DNA from: an uncultured Dehalococcoidia bacterium
Lineage (GTDB): Bacteria; Chloroflexota; Dehalococcoidia; Lucifugimonadales; UBA3495
DNA: 64,000 bases
Assembly (NCBI GenBank): GCA_951812535.1
Contig: CATOSK010000004.1
Span: 1 to 64,000, forward strand
Direction of reading: 5' to 3'
The notes under the pieces are model-generated. The model searched no databases. It saw only the letters and a list, made by a program, of their open reading frames with translations, and was not told the DNA's origin. The position numbers and the translations under genes were made by a program. Below, piece by piece: positions 1 through 8,083 of this stretch. Every line of letters starts with the position of its first letter. The stretch's first letter is position 1.

Positions 1-6
1 GCGGAT

Positions 7-27
7 CAGGACGATTGCAAAGTCAGG
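7..27 (+). repeat. Left terminal inverted repeat of the ISAs1 element
   Basis: These 21 bases are the exact reverse complement of 1210-1230. The match stops at positions 6 and 1231, which sets the element boundary. Confidence 0.88.
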
Positions 28-472
28 AGGATAGGCCGCAGAGGCGGGCGATGGTCTGGATTGGGCGGAAGGCGCAGGTCTTGGCTCGCAGGGGCATGGA
101 CATGCGGAGAGGGAACCAGCCCTCCAAGCGCAGGGCGTTCAGGGCGGTGTTGACTAGGCTGGCGTACACCTCGCCCAAACCCGGACGCCGCAGCGTGTGG
201 ACGTCCTCGTCCCAACTGCGGTCCTTCACGTGATGCAGGCTGTTTTCCACCCTCCAGTGGTTGCGGATCACCCGAAGCAGTTCTCTCGGGCTGCACCTGC
301 GGGAACTCAGGCTGGTCAGCAGATACCAGTGCTCCCGGCTCACCTCCCCGGTGGCTATGTCCACCGTCTCCTTCTCCAGCATCACCCCCTGCATAGCCCC
401 CGGAAAGCCCAACTCATCCCGGATATAGCCTGCCAGTTCCTCATCGGTCCAGACACGCCGACTCTCAATCAC
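23..472 (-). CDS. ISAs1-family transposase, C-terminal part (frame B, -1 relative to A)
   Basis: 149 residues starting at a GTG that overlaps the upstream TGA (GTGA). The family motif around the catalytic Glu is clear: NHWRVENSLHHVKDRSWDED. The opening VIESRRVW matches the stretch that in intact ISAs1 transposases follows directly on the end of frame A (G-R-I-E-x-R). It is therefore the continuation of one enzyme, not a separate gene. Joining needs a -1 shift at the run GAAAAAAAG near 481-489. Whether this is programmed frameshifting or a broken gene cannot be settled from sequence. Confidence 0.82.
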   Translation of the reverse strand: MIESRRVWTDEELAGYIRDELGFPGAMQGVMLEKETVDIATGEVSREHWYLLTSLSSRRCSPRELLRVIRNHWRVENSLHHVKDRSWDEDVHTLRRPGLGEVYASLVNTALNALRLEGWFPLRMSMPLRAKTCAFRPIQTIARLCGLSS

Positions 473-1179
473 CCCCGCTTTTTTTCAACGCTCACAGCCT
501 CGGGTTCCCCCAGTTCCTCCTCGGCAAATCCCTCTGCCAACGCGGCCAGCAACTCGGGCCGGTTCCCTTTGACTCGCACCAAGTAGTCCCGTCCGTGTCT
601 CACTATGGCCTGGCACAGGTCCCGCTCCGCGTACAGAGCGTCCATGGTCAGCAGCCCAAGGCCGGGGTAGCGCTCAAACAGTTGCCCCACCTGTTCCCGC
701 AACACCCCGGGTTCGTACCTTTTCTCCGATGCCGGCCACTGGGCCAGGCACAGCTTCAGGTCGTGGGCCAGTACGTTCACCATCACCAAGGGGTTCCCGC
801 TTGCGTCCTCGGACTGCTTGGCCCACTTGCCATCCACCGAGGCGTACATCTCCTGGTCCGACACCACCCGGGCCACCCATCCGGTCAGGGCCCCCTGCAA
901 CTCCTCATAGCGAACCCCGGCCAAGGTGCGGGAGATGGTGGTGGCATGGGGCGGATGGTCCCGTACAAAGCCCAACGGCTCTTTCAGCACCGGCCAGTGC
1001 ATCCTGGCGAAGAGGGCAATGTGGGCCATGGTGGTCTGACCGCAGACCAAGCCCAGCAGGGTCAGACGGAGAATGGCCTGAAAAGGATGTCTGACCCCTC
1101 TGGCCCTCCTGGGATCCGGCACCTGCTCCAAACAACTGAACAGAGATTCCGCCGCTTCCATATCCCCACACTCCCTCAT
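469..1179 (-). CDS. ISAs1-family transposase, N-terminal part (frame A)
   Basis: 236 residues. The start resembles the DDE_Tnp_1-associated N-terminal domain of ISAs1 transposases (FSCLEQVPDPRRARGVRHP). The first catalytic Asp is in SVDGKWAK and the second in LLTMDALYAERD, where the family has DGK and DA.H/Y motifs. The frame ends at VSVEKKRG-stop, just before the conserved stretch that normally continues into the third catalytic residue. The rest of the enzyme is in the -1 frame (23-472). The ATG at 1161, preceded by GGGAG, is an alternative start. Alone this product lacks the catalytic Glu and should be inactive. Confidence 0.85.
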   Translation of the reverse strand: MRECGDMEAAESLFSCLEQVPDPRRARGVRHPFQAILRLTLLGLVCGQTTMAHIALFARMHWPVLKEPLGFVRDHPPHATTISRTLAGVRYEELQGALTGWVARVVSDQEMYASVDGKWAKQSEDASGNPLVMVNVLAHDLKLCLAQWPASEKRYEPGVLREQVGQLFERYPGLGLLTMDALYAERDLCQAIVRHGRDYLVRVKGNRPELLAALAEGFAEEELGEPEAVSVEKKRG

Positions 1180-1209
1180 CTCACTTCCCCGTCTTTATAA
1201 CCTCCCCTA

Positions 1210-1230
1210 CCTGACTTTGCAATCGTCCTG
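1210..1230 (-). repeat. Right terminal inverted repeat of the ISAs1 element
   Basis: Perfect inverted partner of 7-27. It lies about 30 bp upstream of the transposase start, so the transposase promoter probably overlaps this end. Confidence 0.88.
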
Positions 1231-1581
1231 CGTGGGCGGGCAGGGTTCTGTTTCAGGTGGTTCACCTTAGCGGCTGCGGGGTGACGGGAGGGAGGGTTTG
1301 CGCCGGTTGCCGTTCCTGGGGGAAGGTTGACGGGGGTCTGGGTTCCCTTTTTGCGACTCCACCGCCGACACAAGGTAACCCCCGCCTGCGGGGGGCAGGC
1401 TTGTCTCAACTCCAGCGGCTGTCGCGCGGAGTCCGTCGCGCGGGTGACGGGAGGCCTTGTGGGGAAAACGGTGAGAAGGAGGCGGACAGGGAACGAAACG
1501 ACCCGGATGGCAACGCTGCCCGCCTCAACCTTTCAATGTTCAGGTCTCCTGGATTATAGTATCCTCTGGAGTTTCCTCAAT
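1231..1581. other. Noncoding stretch with core-repeat fragments and a possible promoter
   Basis: No convincing gene lies between the IS and the rlmD-maf start. Two fragments match the inside of the MITE-like repeats at 7971 and 32161: GACGGGAGGGAGGG at 1283-1296 and GACGGGGGTCTGGGTTCCC at 1329-1347, in swapped order and without the terminal repeats. TATAGT at 1555-1560, with a poor -35 (TTCAAT, 1532-1537), could be the -10 for the gene starting at 1582. Confidence 0.45.
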
Positions 1582-3462
1582 ATGGCCACAGACGGCAGCA
1601 AGACAACCGCAGAACGACTGGAACGCGGGCAGCGCCTGACCCTCTCCCTGGAATCGTGGGGGAGGCTGGGTGAGGCCGTGGGCTACCATGACGGGCGAGA
1701 AGTCTTCGTACTGGGAGGCATTCCCGGGGAGAAGGTGGAGGCCGAAGTGCTGCGAGTCCGACGGGGTTACGTATCGGCCCAGGTGGTCGAGGTGTTGACC
1801 CCCTCCGAAGACCGGGTTGACCCGCCCTGCGACTACTACGGTTACTGCACCGGGTGCCAATGGCAACACATCAGCTACCCCGCTCAGCTGAGTGCGAAAC
1901 ACGCCAAGGTCGTCAGCGCCCTCCGACGGGTTGGCGGGTTTGAGGACATAGAAGTCCTGCCGGTCCTGCCTTCTCCGCGCCAGTTCGGGTACCGCAACCA
2001 TGCCCGCATGACCGTGGGGCCGGATGGCGCTCTCGGGTTCGTTCACCGGGAGGTGCGGCGTTTTGTCCGTATCGAAGGGTGCGGCCTGATGCACCCGGGA
2101 GTCAACAAGATCATCGCCCAGCTCCAGGACAGGTGTGGGGAGACCACCCAACTGTCCGTTCGAGCCGGGGAGCAGACCGGCGACTTCCTGGTCCAGCCCA
2201 CTTTGTCGGCCGACGCCATCCCCATCCCCACCGGCCAGACCCACTATCGCGAATCCGTCGGAGGCCGCGAATTTCGGGTCGCCTCCCCTTCCTTCTTCCA
2301 GGTTAATAACCTCCAGTCGGAAAACCTGGTTGAGATAGTACGGGAAGCCCTCGGGTTGGCGGGGGATGAAACCGTCCTGGACGCCTACACCGGCGTAGGG
2401 GCCTTTGCGGTCCTGTTGGCTCCCCACGTCCGCCGGGTGATTGCCGTGGAGGAATCAGCCGCGGCAGTGGAAGACGCCAGGGCCAACGCCCGCGGCCTGG
2501 AGAACGTTGATTTCGTCCTGGGCAAGACGGAAGACGTTCTCCAGACTATGGATACAGTCCCAGACGTTGTCATTCTCGACCCGCCCCGGGCCGGCTGCCA
2601 GGCCGGCGCTCTGCGGGGTCTCATCCGGCTGGCTCCCCGCCGGGTGGTCTACGTGTCCTGCGACCCGGAGACGCTCGCCCGCGACCTGAAGCTCCTGTGC
2701 GGCGGGCCGCATCCTGCGTACCGGATGCAGCGGCTCCAGCCCCTCGACATGTTCCCCCAAACCCACCACGTCGAGTGCGTTGCCGTCCTCGAAGAAGCCC
2801 AATCACCGCCGGACATCGTGCTGGCTTCCGGCTCACCCCGCCGCCGGGAGCTGCTGTCCGACCTGGGGTTGCAGTACAGGATCATCCCCTCGGGCGCCGA
2901 CGAAACGGTCCTGCCGGACGAGACGGCCCAGGAAATGGTGCAGCGGCTATCGCGAAAGAAGGCGGCCACCGTCGCCGCCGACCTCATCGGGCGGGGCGAA
3001 AACCCGGTGGTCATCGCCGCCGACAGCACCGTCGTCCACGACGGACGGATAATCGGCAAGCCAGCCGACGAGGATGACGCCCGCCGGATGCTCACTGAAC
3101 TCAGCGGCACCAGCCACCACGTCACCACGGGCGTCACGGTCATAGACGTCCCGACGCGCCGCATCCTGACCGACTGCATGACGGGAGACATAACCCTTCG
3201 CGACCTGGCGCCTGAGGAAATCGAGGCGTCCATTGCTTCCGGGACGCCGATGGACAAGGCAGGGGCCTACGCCATCCAGGATGAGGAGCTGAAGCCGGGG
3301 CAACTGGTCGATGGGTGCTACACCAACGTGGTCGGTCTGCCCCTGTGCCGCCTCCTGGAAATGCTGGACCAGCTGGGCTGCCCGCGCCCACCGGACTGGT
3401 GCGCGCCGCCGCAGCCGCTCTGCCGGGTTGACTGCCCCTTCCAGGGAAGGAAAGCCCGGTGA
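1582..3462 (+). CDS. Fusion protein: TrmA/RlmD-type rRNA (uracil-C5)-methyltransferase + Maf nucleotide pyrophosphatase
   Basis: 626 residues from ATG 1582; the frame runs open further upstream but without conserved sequence. Residues about 10-405 are a RumA/RlmD-like SAM methyltransferase with an N-terminal TRAM domain. The [4Fe-4S] ligands appear as C-x5-C-x2-C (CDYYGYCTGC) plus a later Cys in EGCGLMHP. DPPRAG and the catalytic Cys in YVSCDPETLARD follow. Residues about 412-600 are Maf: LASGSPRRRELL, the acidic AADSTVV, GKP, and DKAGAYAIQD. RlmD-type enzymes methylate U1939 of 23S rRNA; Maf hydrolyses dTTP/UTP and modified nucleotides. No stop or internal restart is visible at the junction. 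tatA/B follows with a 4-bp overlap. Which exact uracil is methylated is not determined. Confidence 0.85.
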   Translation: MATDGSKTTAERLERGQRLTLSLESWGRLGEAVGYHDGREVFVLGGIPGEKVEAEVLRVRRGYVSAQVVEVLTPSEDRVDPPCDYYGYCTGCQWQHISYPAQLSAKHAKVVSALRRVGGFEDIEVLPVLPSPRQFGYRNHARMTVGPDGALGFVHREVRRFVRIEGCGLMHPGVNKIIAQLQDRCGETTQLSVRAGEQTGDFLVQPTLSADAIPIPTGQTHYRESVGGREFRVASPSFFQVNNLQSENLVEIVREALGLAGDETVLDAYTGVGAFAVLLAPHVRRVIAVEESAAAVEDARANARGLENVDFVLGKTEDVLQTMDTVPDVVILDPPRAGCQAGALRGLIRLAPRRVVYVSCDPETLARDLKLLCGGPHPAYRMQRLQPLDMFPQTHHVECVAVLEEAQSPPDIVLASGSPRRRELLSDLGLQYRIIPSGADETVLPDETAQEMVQRLSRKKAATVAADLIGRGENPVVIAADSTVVHDGRIIGKPADEDDARRMLTELSGTSHHVTTGVTVIDVPTRRILTDCMTGDITLRDLAPEEIEASIASGTPMDKAGAYAIQDEELKPGQLVDGCYTNVVGLPLCRLLEMLDQLGCPRPPDWCAPPQPLCRVDCPFQGRKAR

Positions 3463-3716
3463 ACTTGTTCGGTGTTGGCCTTCCCGAAATCGCCCTGATA
3501 ATGGTTGTGGGGTTCCTGGTCCTGGGCCCGGCCAGGACCATGGAAATGGCCCGCACCACCGGGAGGGTCTGGCGCGAAGTCCGCCGGACGATCGGCGAGA
3601 TAACCGAAGCGGCTTCGTTGGATGACCGCCGGCCCGGGGATGAGCGCCGGCCCGGCCCACCCAATCCCACCGGACCGGGCCCCAGGGAAGACCCTCCCGG
3701 GCCCGACACACGGTGA
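3459..3716 (+). CDS. TatA/TatB-like twin-arginine translocase subunit
   Basis: 85 residues from GTG 3459, overlapping the previous stop (GTGA) and preceded by GGAAGG. One N-terminal membrane helix (residues about 8-22) with the FLVLGPARTMEMAR hinge is typical of TatA/B, followed by an amphipathic helix and a Pro/Arg-rich tail. It overlaps tatC by 4 bp, so the two are translationally coupled. It may serve as TatB, since a separate canonical TatA is encoded just beyond tatC on the other strand; TatA versus TatB cannot be decided firmly. Confidence 0.85.
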   Translation: MNLFGVGLPEIALIMVVGFLVLGPARTMEMARTTGRVWREVRRTIGEITEAASLDDRRPGDERRPGPPNPTGPGPREDPPGPDTR

Positions 3717-4480
3717 ACGACCGGGAACTGTCGCTCCGGGAACATCTCCAGGAGCTGCGGCGGCGGCTCCTGATTTCGGTTATCGCCCTCCTCGTCGGCA
3801 CGGTGGTCGTCTTCGCCTTCTGGGAGGATGTCGTACTGCTCCTGAAGCGGCCGGCCCAGGAACTCAACGACGGACAGGGCGTCACCCTGATCGCGACCCA
3901 GGTCACGGAATCGTTGACGACCAGCTTCAAGATATCCATGGTGGGCGGCGCGGTGCTGGCCTTCCCGGTCATCCTTTACCAAGCGATCCGCTTCGCCGCC
4001 CCCGGACTGACGGAGCGGGAAAGGCGCTACCTTTTGGTCTTCATGCCCGCGGCGGTGGTGGCCTTTGCGGCGGGACTGGCCTTCGGATACTTTGTCCTGA
4101 CGCCCCAGGCGCTCCCGTTTCTCCTGTCCTTTGGGGATGGGGTTGTACAGCCCATGGTGCGGATCAGCAGCCTGGTGGACGTAATGATCCGCCTGCTGGT
4201 GTGGATGGGGCTGGTCTTCGAGACCCCGCTGATCATGGTCCTGCTGGCCCGCCTGGGGATCGTTCCGGCCAGGGCTTTCTCCCGGTTCCGCCGCTACTGG
4301 CTGATAATCGCTTTCATCCTCGCCGCCGTCATAACGCCCACGGTGGACCCGGTCAACCAGATATTGGTGGCGGTCCCGCTGCTGATCCTCTATGAGCTCG
4401 GCGTTGTGCTGGCCAGGATTGCGGGAAACCGGAGAAGCCGGGTGACGGGGTCCACCTCGCCGGTTTCCGACGTTGACTGA
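3713..4480 (+). CDS. tatC: Sec-independent protein translocase TatC
   Basis: 255 residues with the N-terminal signature LREHLQELRRRLL and six predicted membrane helices. The conserved segment FAAPGLTERERRYL lies after helix 2. TatC is the receptor for twin-arginine signal peptides and works with TatA/B in the inner membrane. GTG start 3713 overlaps tatA/B (GTGA). The short acidic C-terminal tail ends just before a bidirectional terminator shared with the converging tatA at 4591-4806. Confidence 0.95.
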   Translation: MNDRELSLREHLQELRRRLLISVIALLVGTVVVFAFWEDVVLLLKRPAQELNDGQGVTLIATQVTESLTTSFKISMVGGAVLAFPVILYQAIRFAAPGLTERERRYLLVFMPAAVVAFAAGLAFGYFVLTPQALPFLLSFGDGVVQPMVRISSLVDVMIRLLVWMGLVFETPLIMVLLARLGIVPARAFSRFRRYWLIIAFILAAVITPTVDPVNQILVAVPLLILYELGVVLARIAGNRRSRVTGSTSPVSDVD

Positions 4481-4531
4481 GGATAGGGCGGCCAGCCGTG
4501 AGTTCTCCGGAGGGGGCGGACAGGAAACGAA

Positions 4532-4559
4532 AAAGGACCGGCCAAAACGCCGGTCCTTT
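4532..4559. terminator. Bidirectional rho-independent terminator between tatC and tatA
   Basis: Perfect 11-bp stem AAAGGACCGGC / GCCGGTCCTTT with a 6-base loop (CAAAAC). The A-rich left and T-rich right arms suit both directions. It lies between converging genes. Confidence 0.9.
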
Positions 4560-4590
4560 GGTTTGCTCCGCGAGAATGGGCTGTTGTCTG

Positions 4591-4806
4591 CTATGCCAGG
4601 TCGTCGGTGTTGCTCCTTGCCTTGGCAGTCTCCTGCTTCTCGGGCGGCTTGGCCGGCTCGTCTTCGCCGGTGACCGATGTCTTAAACATCCTGATTCCCT
4701 TGCCCAAGGAGGATCCGATTTCGGGCAGGCGGGTGGCCCCGAAGATCAGCAACAGCACCGCCAGAATAATCAGCAGTTCCGTCAGGCCCAAGGGTCCTAG
4801 TCTCAT
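4591..4806 (-). CDS. tatA: Twin-arginine translocase subunit TatA
   Basis: 71 residues from ATG 4806, preceded by GAGG; a longer frame to 4884 lacks conserved sequence. The start LGPLGLTELLIILAVLLLIFG is the TatA membrane helix, followed by the FG-ATRLPEIGSSLGKGIRMFK hinge and amphipathic helix, then a charged tail. TatA oligomers form the protein-conducting element of the Tat system. It converges on tatC, giving two TatA/B-type genes in this locus. Confidence 0.93.
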   Translation of the reverse strand: MRLGPLGLTELLIILAVLLLIFGATRLPEIGSSLGKGIRMFKTSVTGEDEPAKPPEKQETAKARSNTDDLA

Positions 4807-4924
4807 CGCAACCTCGTGGTTCGGCTTGGTCGGCTTGGTCGGAATATTGGAACAAATGATACCAGAACCCCCGGCTGCGGACAAACCTGGCCCGCCCCAG
4901 AAGGTGAAGTCTCAACCTCCTTCG

Positions 4925-4953
4925 TTGCCCGTCGGTGGGGCCGACGGTATAAT
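4925..4953 (+). promoter_or_regulatory. Sigma-70-type promoter upstream of lpdA
   Basis: TTGCCC at 4925-4930, a 17-bp spacer and a perfect TATAAT at 4948-4953. It points to lpdA about 95 bp downstream, inside the divergent tatA-lpdA gap. Confidence 0.6.
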
Positions 4954-5049
4954 TGGCTGTCCCAGCCTGCTCCAGTAGTGGTGGTCCTTGTACACCCGGA
5001 ATCGGGTACGGTCCGAACCGGGTACACTGCGAACCGGCTGGAACTACCC

Positions 5050-6453
5050 ATGACCTCACAGGATGAAATGGCTAACGACTACGACGTTGTGGTAATAGGC
5101 GCAGGCCCCGGCGGATACGTGTCTGCGATCCGCTGCGCTCAACTGGGCATGAAGGCTGCCATCGTAGAACGGGACGCCCTGGGCGGAGTTTGCCTCAACT
5201 GGGGATGCATCCCCAGCAAGGCGCTGCTGAAGAACGCCGAAATACTCTCCTACGTGCGCCGCGCCGATGAGTTCGGCCTCAGGTTCGATAACTTCCACGC
5301 CGACTTTTCCGCCGCCATCGACCGCAGCAGGAGGGTGGTGGACCGCAACGTCCGCGGCGTTGCGTACCTGCTTCGCAAGAACAACATTGACCACATCGCC
5401 GGAGAGGGTTCCATCGTCTCCCCCGGCGTCGTTGAAATATCTCCCCAGGGCGACCGGATCAACGCGAAGAACATCATCATTGCCACCGGGGCCCGTCCCC
5501 GCAGCATTCCGTCCCTGCCCGTGGATGGAGAGCGGGTCATAACCAGCCGGGAGAGCATCGTCCTTCGGGACCCTCCCGGGTCCATGGTTATCGTCGGGGG
5601 AGGCGCCATTGGAGTCGAGTTCGCCTACGTGTACCGGATGTATGGCGTGGATGTCACCGTGGTCGAGCTTCTGCCCCGCCTTGTGCCCAACGAAGATGAG
5701 GAAATCAGCCGCCAGCTGGAGCGTTCCTTTTCCCGTCACGGCATCAACGTCATGACCGGGGCCGGGGTTTCCGGGGTCGTTCCCACGGCCGAGGGGGTTT
5801 CCGTCACCGTCGATCAGAATGGGGTTGAGCACACCATCGAAGCCGGGAAGGTGCTGGTGGCGGTCGGCATCCAGCCCAACACCGAAGGCCTGGGGCTGGA
5901 CCGGATCGGTGTTGCCACTGAGCGGGGTTACATAAACATTGATGACCGCATGGCCAGCAACGTTCCCGGGGTGTTCGCCATAGGAGACGTCACCGGAAAG
6001 CTGGCCCTAGCGCACGCCGCGTCGGCCCAGGCGGTCACGGCTGCCGAAGCGATAGCCGGTCAGGAAACCCAGCCCCTGGACTACACCTATATGCCCAAGG
6101 CCACCTATTGCCAGCCCCAGGTAGCCAGCTTCGGTCTGACGGAGGAACAGGCCGTGGCCCTGGGCCACGAGGTGAAGGTTGGAAAGATGAACGCCCTCGC
6201 CAACGGCAAGGCCATGGCCATGGGGGAGACGGAGGGCATGGTCAAGCTGGTGATGGATGCCCGCTACGGAGAGCTGCTGGGCGCCCATCTCATCGGGCCG
6301 GAAGTCACCGAGCTGCTGGGCGAGCTGTCCCTGACCCGCCTGCTGGAGGGCACTTCACTGGAGCTGGGCTGGGCAGTCCACGCCCACCCGTCCCTATCGG
6401 AAATGCTCAAGGAAGCGGCGCTGGGAGCCGAGGGAAGGGCGATCCATGGATAG
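5050..6453 (+). CDS. lpdA: Dihydrolipoyl dehydrogenase (E3)
   Basis: 467 residues. FAD-binding GAGPGGYVSAIRCAQLG is at the N-terminus, and the redox-active disulfide is CLNWGC in GGVCLNWGCIPSKALL. The NAD-binding GGGAIGVEFAYVY is mid-protein, and the dimer-interface His-Glu region (HAHPSLSEML) is near the end. E3 reoxidises dihydrolipoamide on E2 using NAD. ATG 5050 is chosen; ATG 5068, after AGGA, is an equally possible start six codons later. The next gene is an E2 component with two E3-binding domains, so the pair belongs to a 2-oxoacid dehydrogenase complex. Confidence 0.95.
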   Translation: MTSQDEMANDYDVVVIGAGPGGYVSAIRCAQLGMKAAIVERDALGGVCLNWGCIPSKALLKNAEILSYVRRADEFGLRFDNFHADFSAAIDRSRRVVDRNVRGVAYLLRKNNIDHIAGEGSIVSPGVVEISPQGDRINAKNIIIATGARPRSIPSLPVDGERVITSRESIVLRDPPGSMVIVGGGAIGVEFAYVYRMYGVDVTVVELLPRLVPNEDEEISRQLERSFSRHGINVMTGAGVSGVVPTAEGVSVTVDQNGVEHTIEAGKVLVAVGIQPNTEGLGLDRIGVATERGYINIDDRMASNVPGVFAIGDVTGKLALAHAASAQAVTAAEAIAGQETQPLDYTYMPKATYCQPQVASFGLTEEQAVALGHEVKVGKMNALANGKAMAMGETEGMVKLVMDARYGELLGAHLIGPEVTELLGELSLTRLLEGTSLELGWAVHAHPSLSEMLKEAALGAEGRAIHG

Positions 6454-6540
6454 ACTCCAGCCGGCACGGGCACCCTCCTTCGTTTGACCATTGGATGATC
6501 ACCGGACTGTGACGCCGGAATTCTCTGCAGGGAGGCCGTC

Positions 6541-7971
6541 TTGGCGACAAGCATAGTGATGCCCCAGATGGGCTACGACATGCGGGAAGGGACCGTGGTC
6601 CGCTGGCACAAGAAGGAAGGCGAGACCGTTGCCCGCGGCGAAGTCCTGGCGGACATAGAGACGGACAAGGCCACCGTCGAGTTCGAAGCCTATACCGGCG
6701 GGGTTGTCGGGAGAATCGTTGCCGCCGAGGGGATGGTCGTCCCGGTGGGTGAACTCATCGCCATCATCACGGCTCCCGGCGAGGCCATTCCTGTCGAGGC
6801 CCTACCGGATGATGACCTGCCGGCCTCGCCGCCTGAGGCAGCCCCGGCCTCTTCTGGGGACGAAGCAGCCCGGTCCTCCCAGCCGGCCGCTTCCTCTTCC
6901 GACACAGGGACAGCCGACACCGGAACATCCGATGAGGGCCGCCTCCGGGCGTCACCCATAGCCCGCCGCCTGGCCCGGGAACGGGGCATCGACTTGGGGG
7001 ATGTAAACGGCACCGGCCCAGGCGGGCGGATTGTGGAAAAGGACGTGCTGGAATACGAGACTCCCGACCTTCCGGCAGAACCCCCCGGCGGGGTCCGTGC
7101 ATCGCCCCTCGCCCGACGCCTGGCCAGGGAACGGGGCGTCGACCTGACAGAAATCAATGGGACCGGTCCCGGTGGACGCATCGTCGAGAAGGACGTGCTG
7201 GAATACCGTCCTCCCACTCCCGTCCCAGCCGCGGTATCAGAAGCGCCCTCCGGACCGGAGGGCGCTGCGGCGGCCGTCACAGCCCAGGCCGCAGAACGCG
7301 TAGAACTTTCCCGGATGCGCCAGGCCATCGCCCGGGTCACCTCGGACTCCAAGCGGGATGCGCCCCACTTCTATGTCACCGCCGAGATTGACATGGGAAG
7401 GGCCATGGCCCTTCGCCAGGAAATCAACGGCGCGGTTGATTCCGACTCCCGGGTCACAGTCAACGACCTTATCGTGAAGGCGTGCGCCCTGGCCCTGGGG
7501 CGGCATCCCAAGTTCAACGCTTCCTTCTCGGACGGGGCCCTGGAATTTCACACACAGGTCAACATCGGCATCGCGATCGCCCTGGAAGCGGGATTGATGG
7601 TCCCCGGCATCGCCAACTGCCAGGAAAAGAGCCTGGTGGAGTTGGCCGCCGCCAGCAAGGACCTCATCCAGCGGGCCCACAGCGGCCACCTCCGCAATGA
7701 CGAGTACAGCAGCACCACCTTCAGCGTCAGCAACCTGGGAATGTTCGATGTGGAGAGCTTTGCCGCCATCATCTACCCGCCCCACGCTGCCGTTCTCGCC
7801 GTCGGTTCCGTCAAGGAGCAGCCCGTGGTCCGCGACGGCCAACTGGCCGTGGGCCAGATGATGAAGGCAACGCTGTCCACCGACCACCGGGTCGCAGACG
7901 GCGCGGAGGCCGCCCAATTCCTCATGGAAGTGAAGCGCATCCTGGAAAACCCGGTGGCGATGCTGCTTTAG
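6541..7971 (+). CDS. pdhC: 2-oxoacid dehydrogenase E2 acyltransferase with two tandem E3-binding domains
   Basis: 476 residues from TTG 6541, preceded by GGAGG. Residues 1-80 form a lipoyl domain with lipoyl-Lys at K43 (ETDKAT). An Ala/Ser/Asp-rich linker follows. Two nearly identical peripheral-subunit-binding domains occupy about 136-173 and 186-223, each with RASP-ARRLARERG and NGTGPGGRIVEKDVLEY. The catalytic domain runs from about 255 to the end, with active-site His in STDHRVADGA. It transfers acyl groups from lipoamide to CoA. Most bacterial E2s have one binding domain. lpdA lies 87 bp upstream; no E1 gene is in the window, so pyruvate versus branched-chain specificity is open. The gene name is by family resemblance. 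Confidence 0.9.
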   Translation: MATSIVMPQMGYDMREGTVVRWHKKEGETVARGEVLADIETDKATVEFEAYTGGVVGRIVAAEGMVVPVGELIAIITAPGEAIPVEALPDDDLPASPPEAAPASSGDEAARSSQPAASSSDTGTADTGTSDEGRLRASPIARRLARERGIDLGDVNGTGPGGRIVEKDVLEYETPDLPAEPPGGVRASPLARRLARERGVDLTEINGTGPGGRIVEKDVLEYRPPTPVPAAVSEAPSGPEGAAAAVTAQAAERVELSRMRQAIARVTSDSKRDAPHFYVTAEIDMGRAMALRQEINGAVDSDSRVTVNDLIVKACALALGRHPKFNASFSDGALEFHTQVNIGIAIALEAGLMVPGIANCQEKSLVELAAASKDLIQRAHSGHLRNDEYSSTTFSVSNLGMFDVESFAAIIYPPHAAVLAVGSVKEQPVVRDGQLAVGQMMKATLSTDHRVADGAEAAQFLMEVKRILENPVAMLL

Positions 7972-8083
7972 AAACTATCTGAAAACGTACTTTCCGACAC
8001 CCGCGAAACGGGAACGACGGGGGTCTGGATTCCCGCCTGCGCGGGAATGACGGGAGGGAGGAGATCGGTTTTGAGATAGTTAC
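7971..8083. repeat. MITE-like element, copy A (113 bp, TTA target duplication)
   Basis: Terminal inverted repeats GAAACTATCTGAAAAC (7971-7986) and the reverse complement of GTAACTATCTCAAAAC at the right end. It is flanked by TTA at 7968-7970 and 8084-8086. A palindrome with 8-bp arms, ATTCCCGC-CTGC-GCGGGAAT, is at 8029-8048. No coding capacity. Copy B at 32161-32313 shares both ends and the core. Excising the element and one TTA restores CTT-TAG-GCC, so the insertion left the E2 stop codon intact. Confidence 0.85.

Larger units (their letters stand above)
7..1230 (-). mobile_element. ISAs1-family insertion sequence, complete, 1224 bp
   Basis: The element is bounded by a perfect 21-bp inverted repeat (7-27 and 1210-1230) beginning CAGGACGATTG, and it encloses a transposase on the minus strand. 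Length and the CA-starting ends suit ISAs1-family elements, usually about 1.2-1.5 kb. The transposase stop codon lies inside the left terminal repeat, as is common in compact elements. Only 6 bp of left flank are present, so the target duplication cannot be tested. The right flank opens a roughly 350-bp noncoding stretch before the next gene, so no gene is visibly interrupted. Confidence 0.88.
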
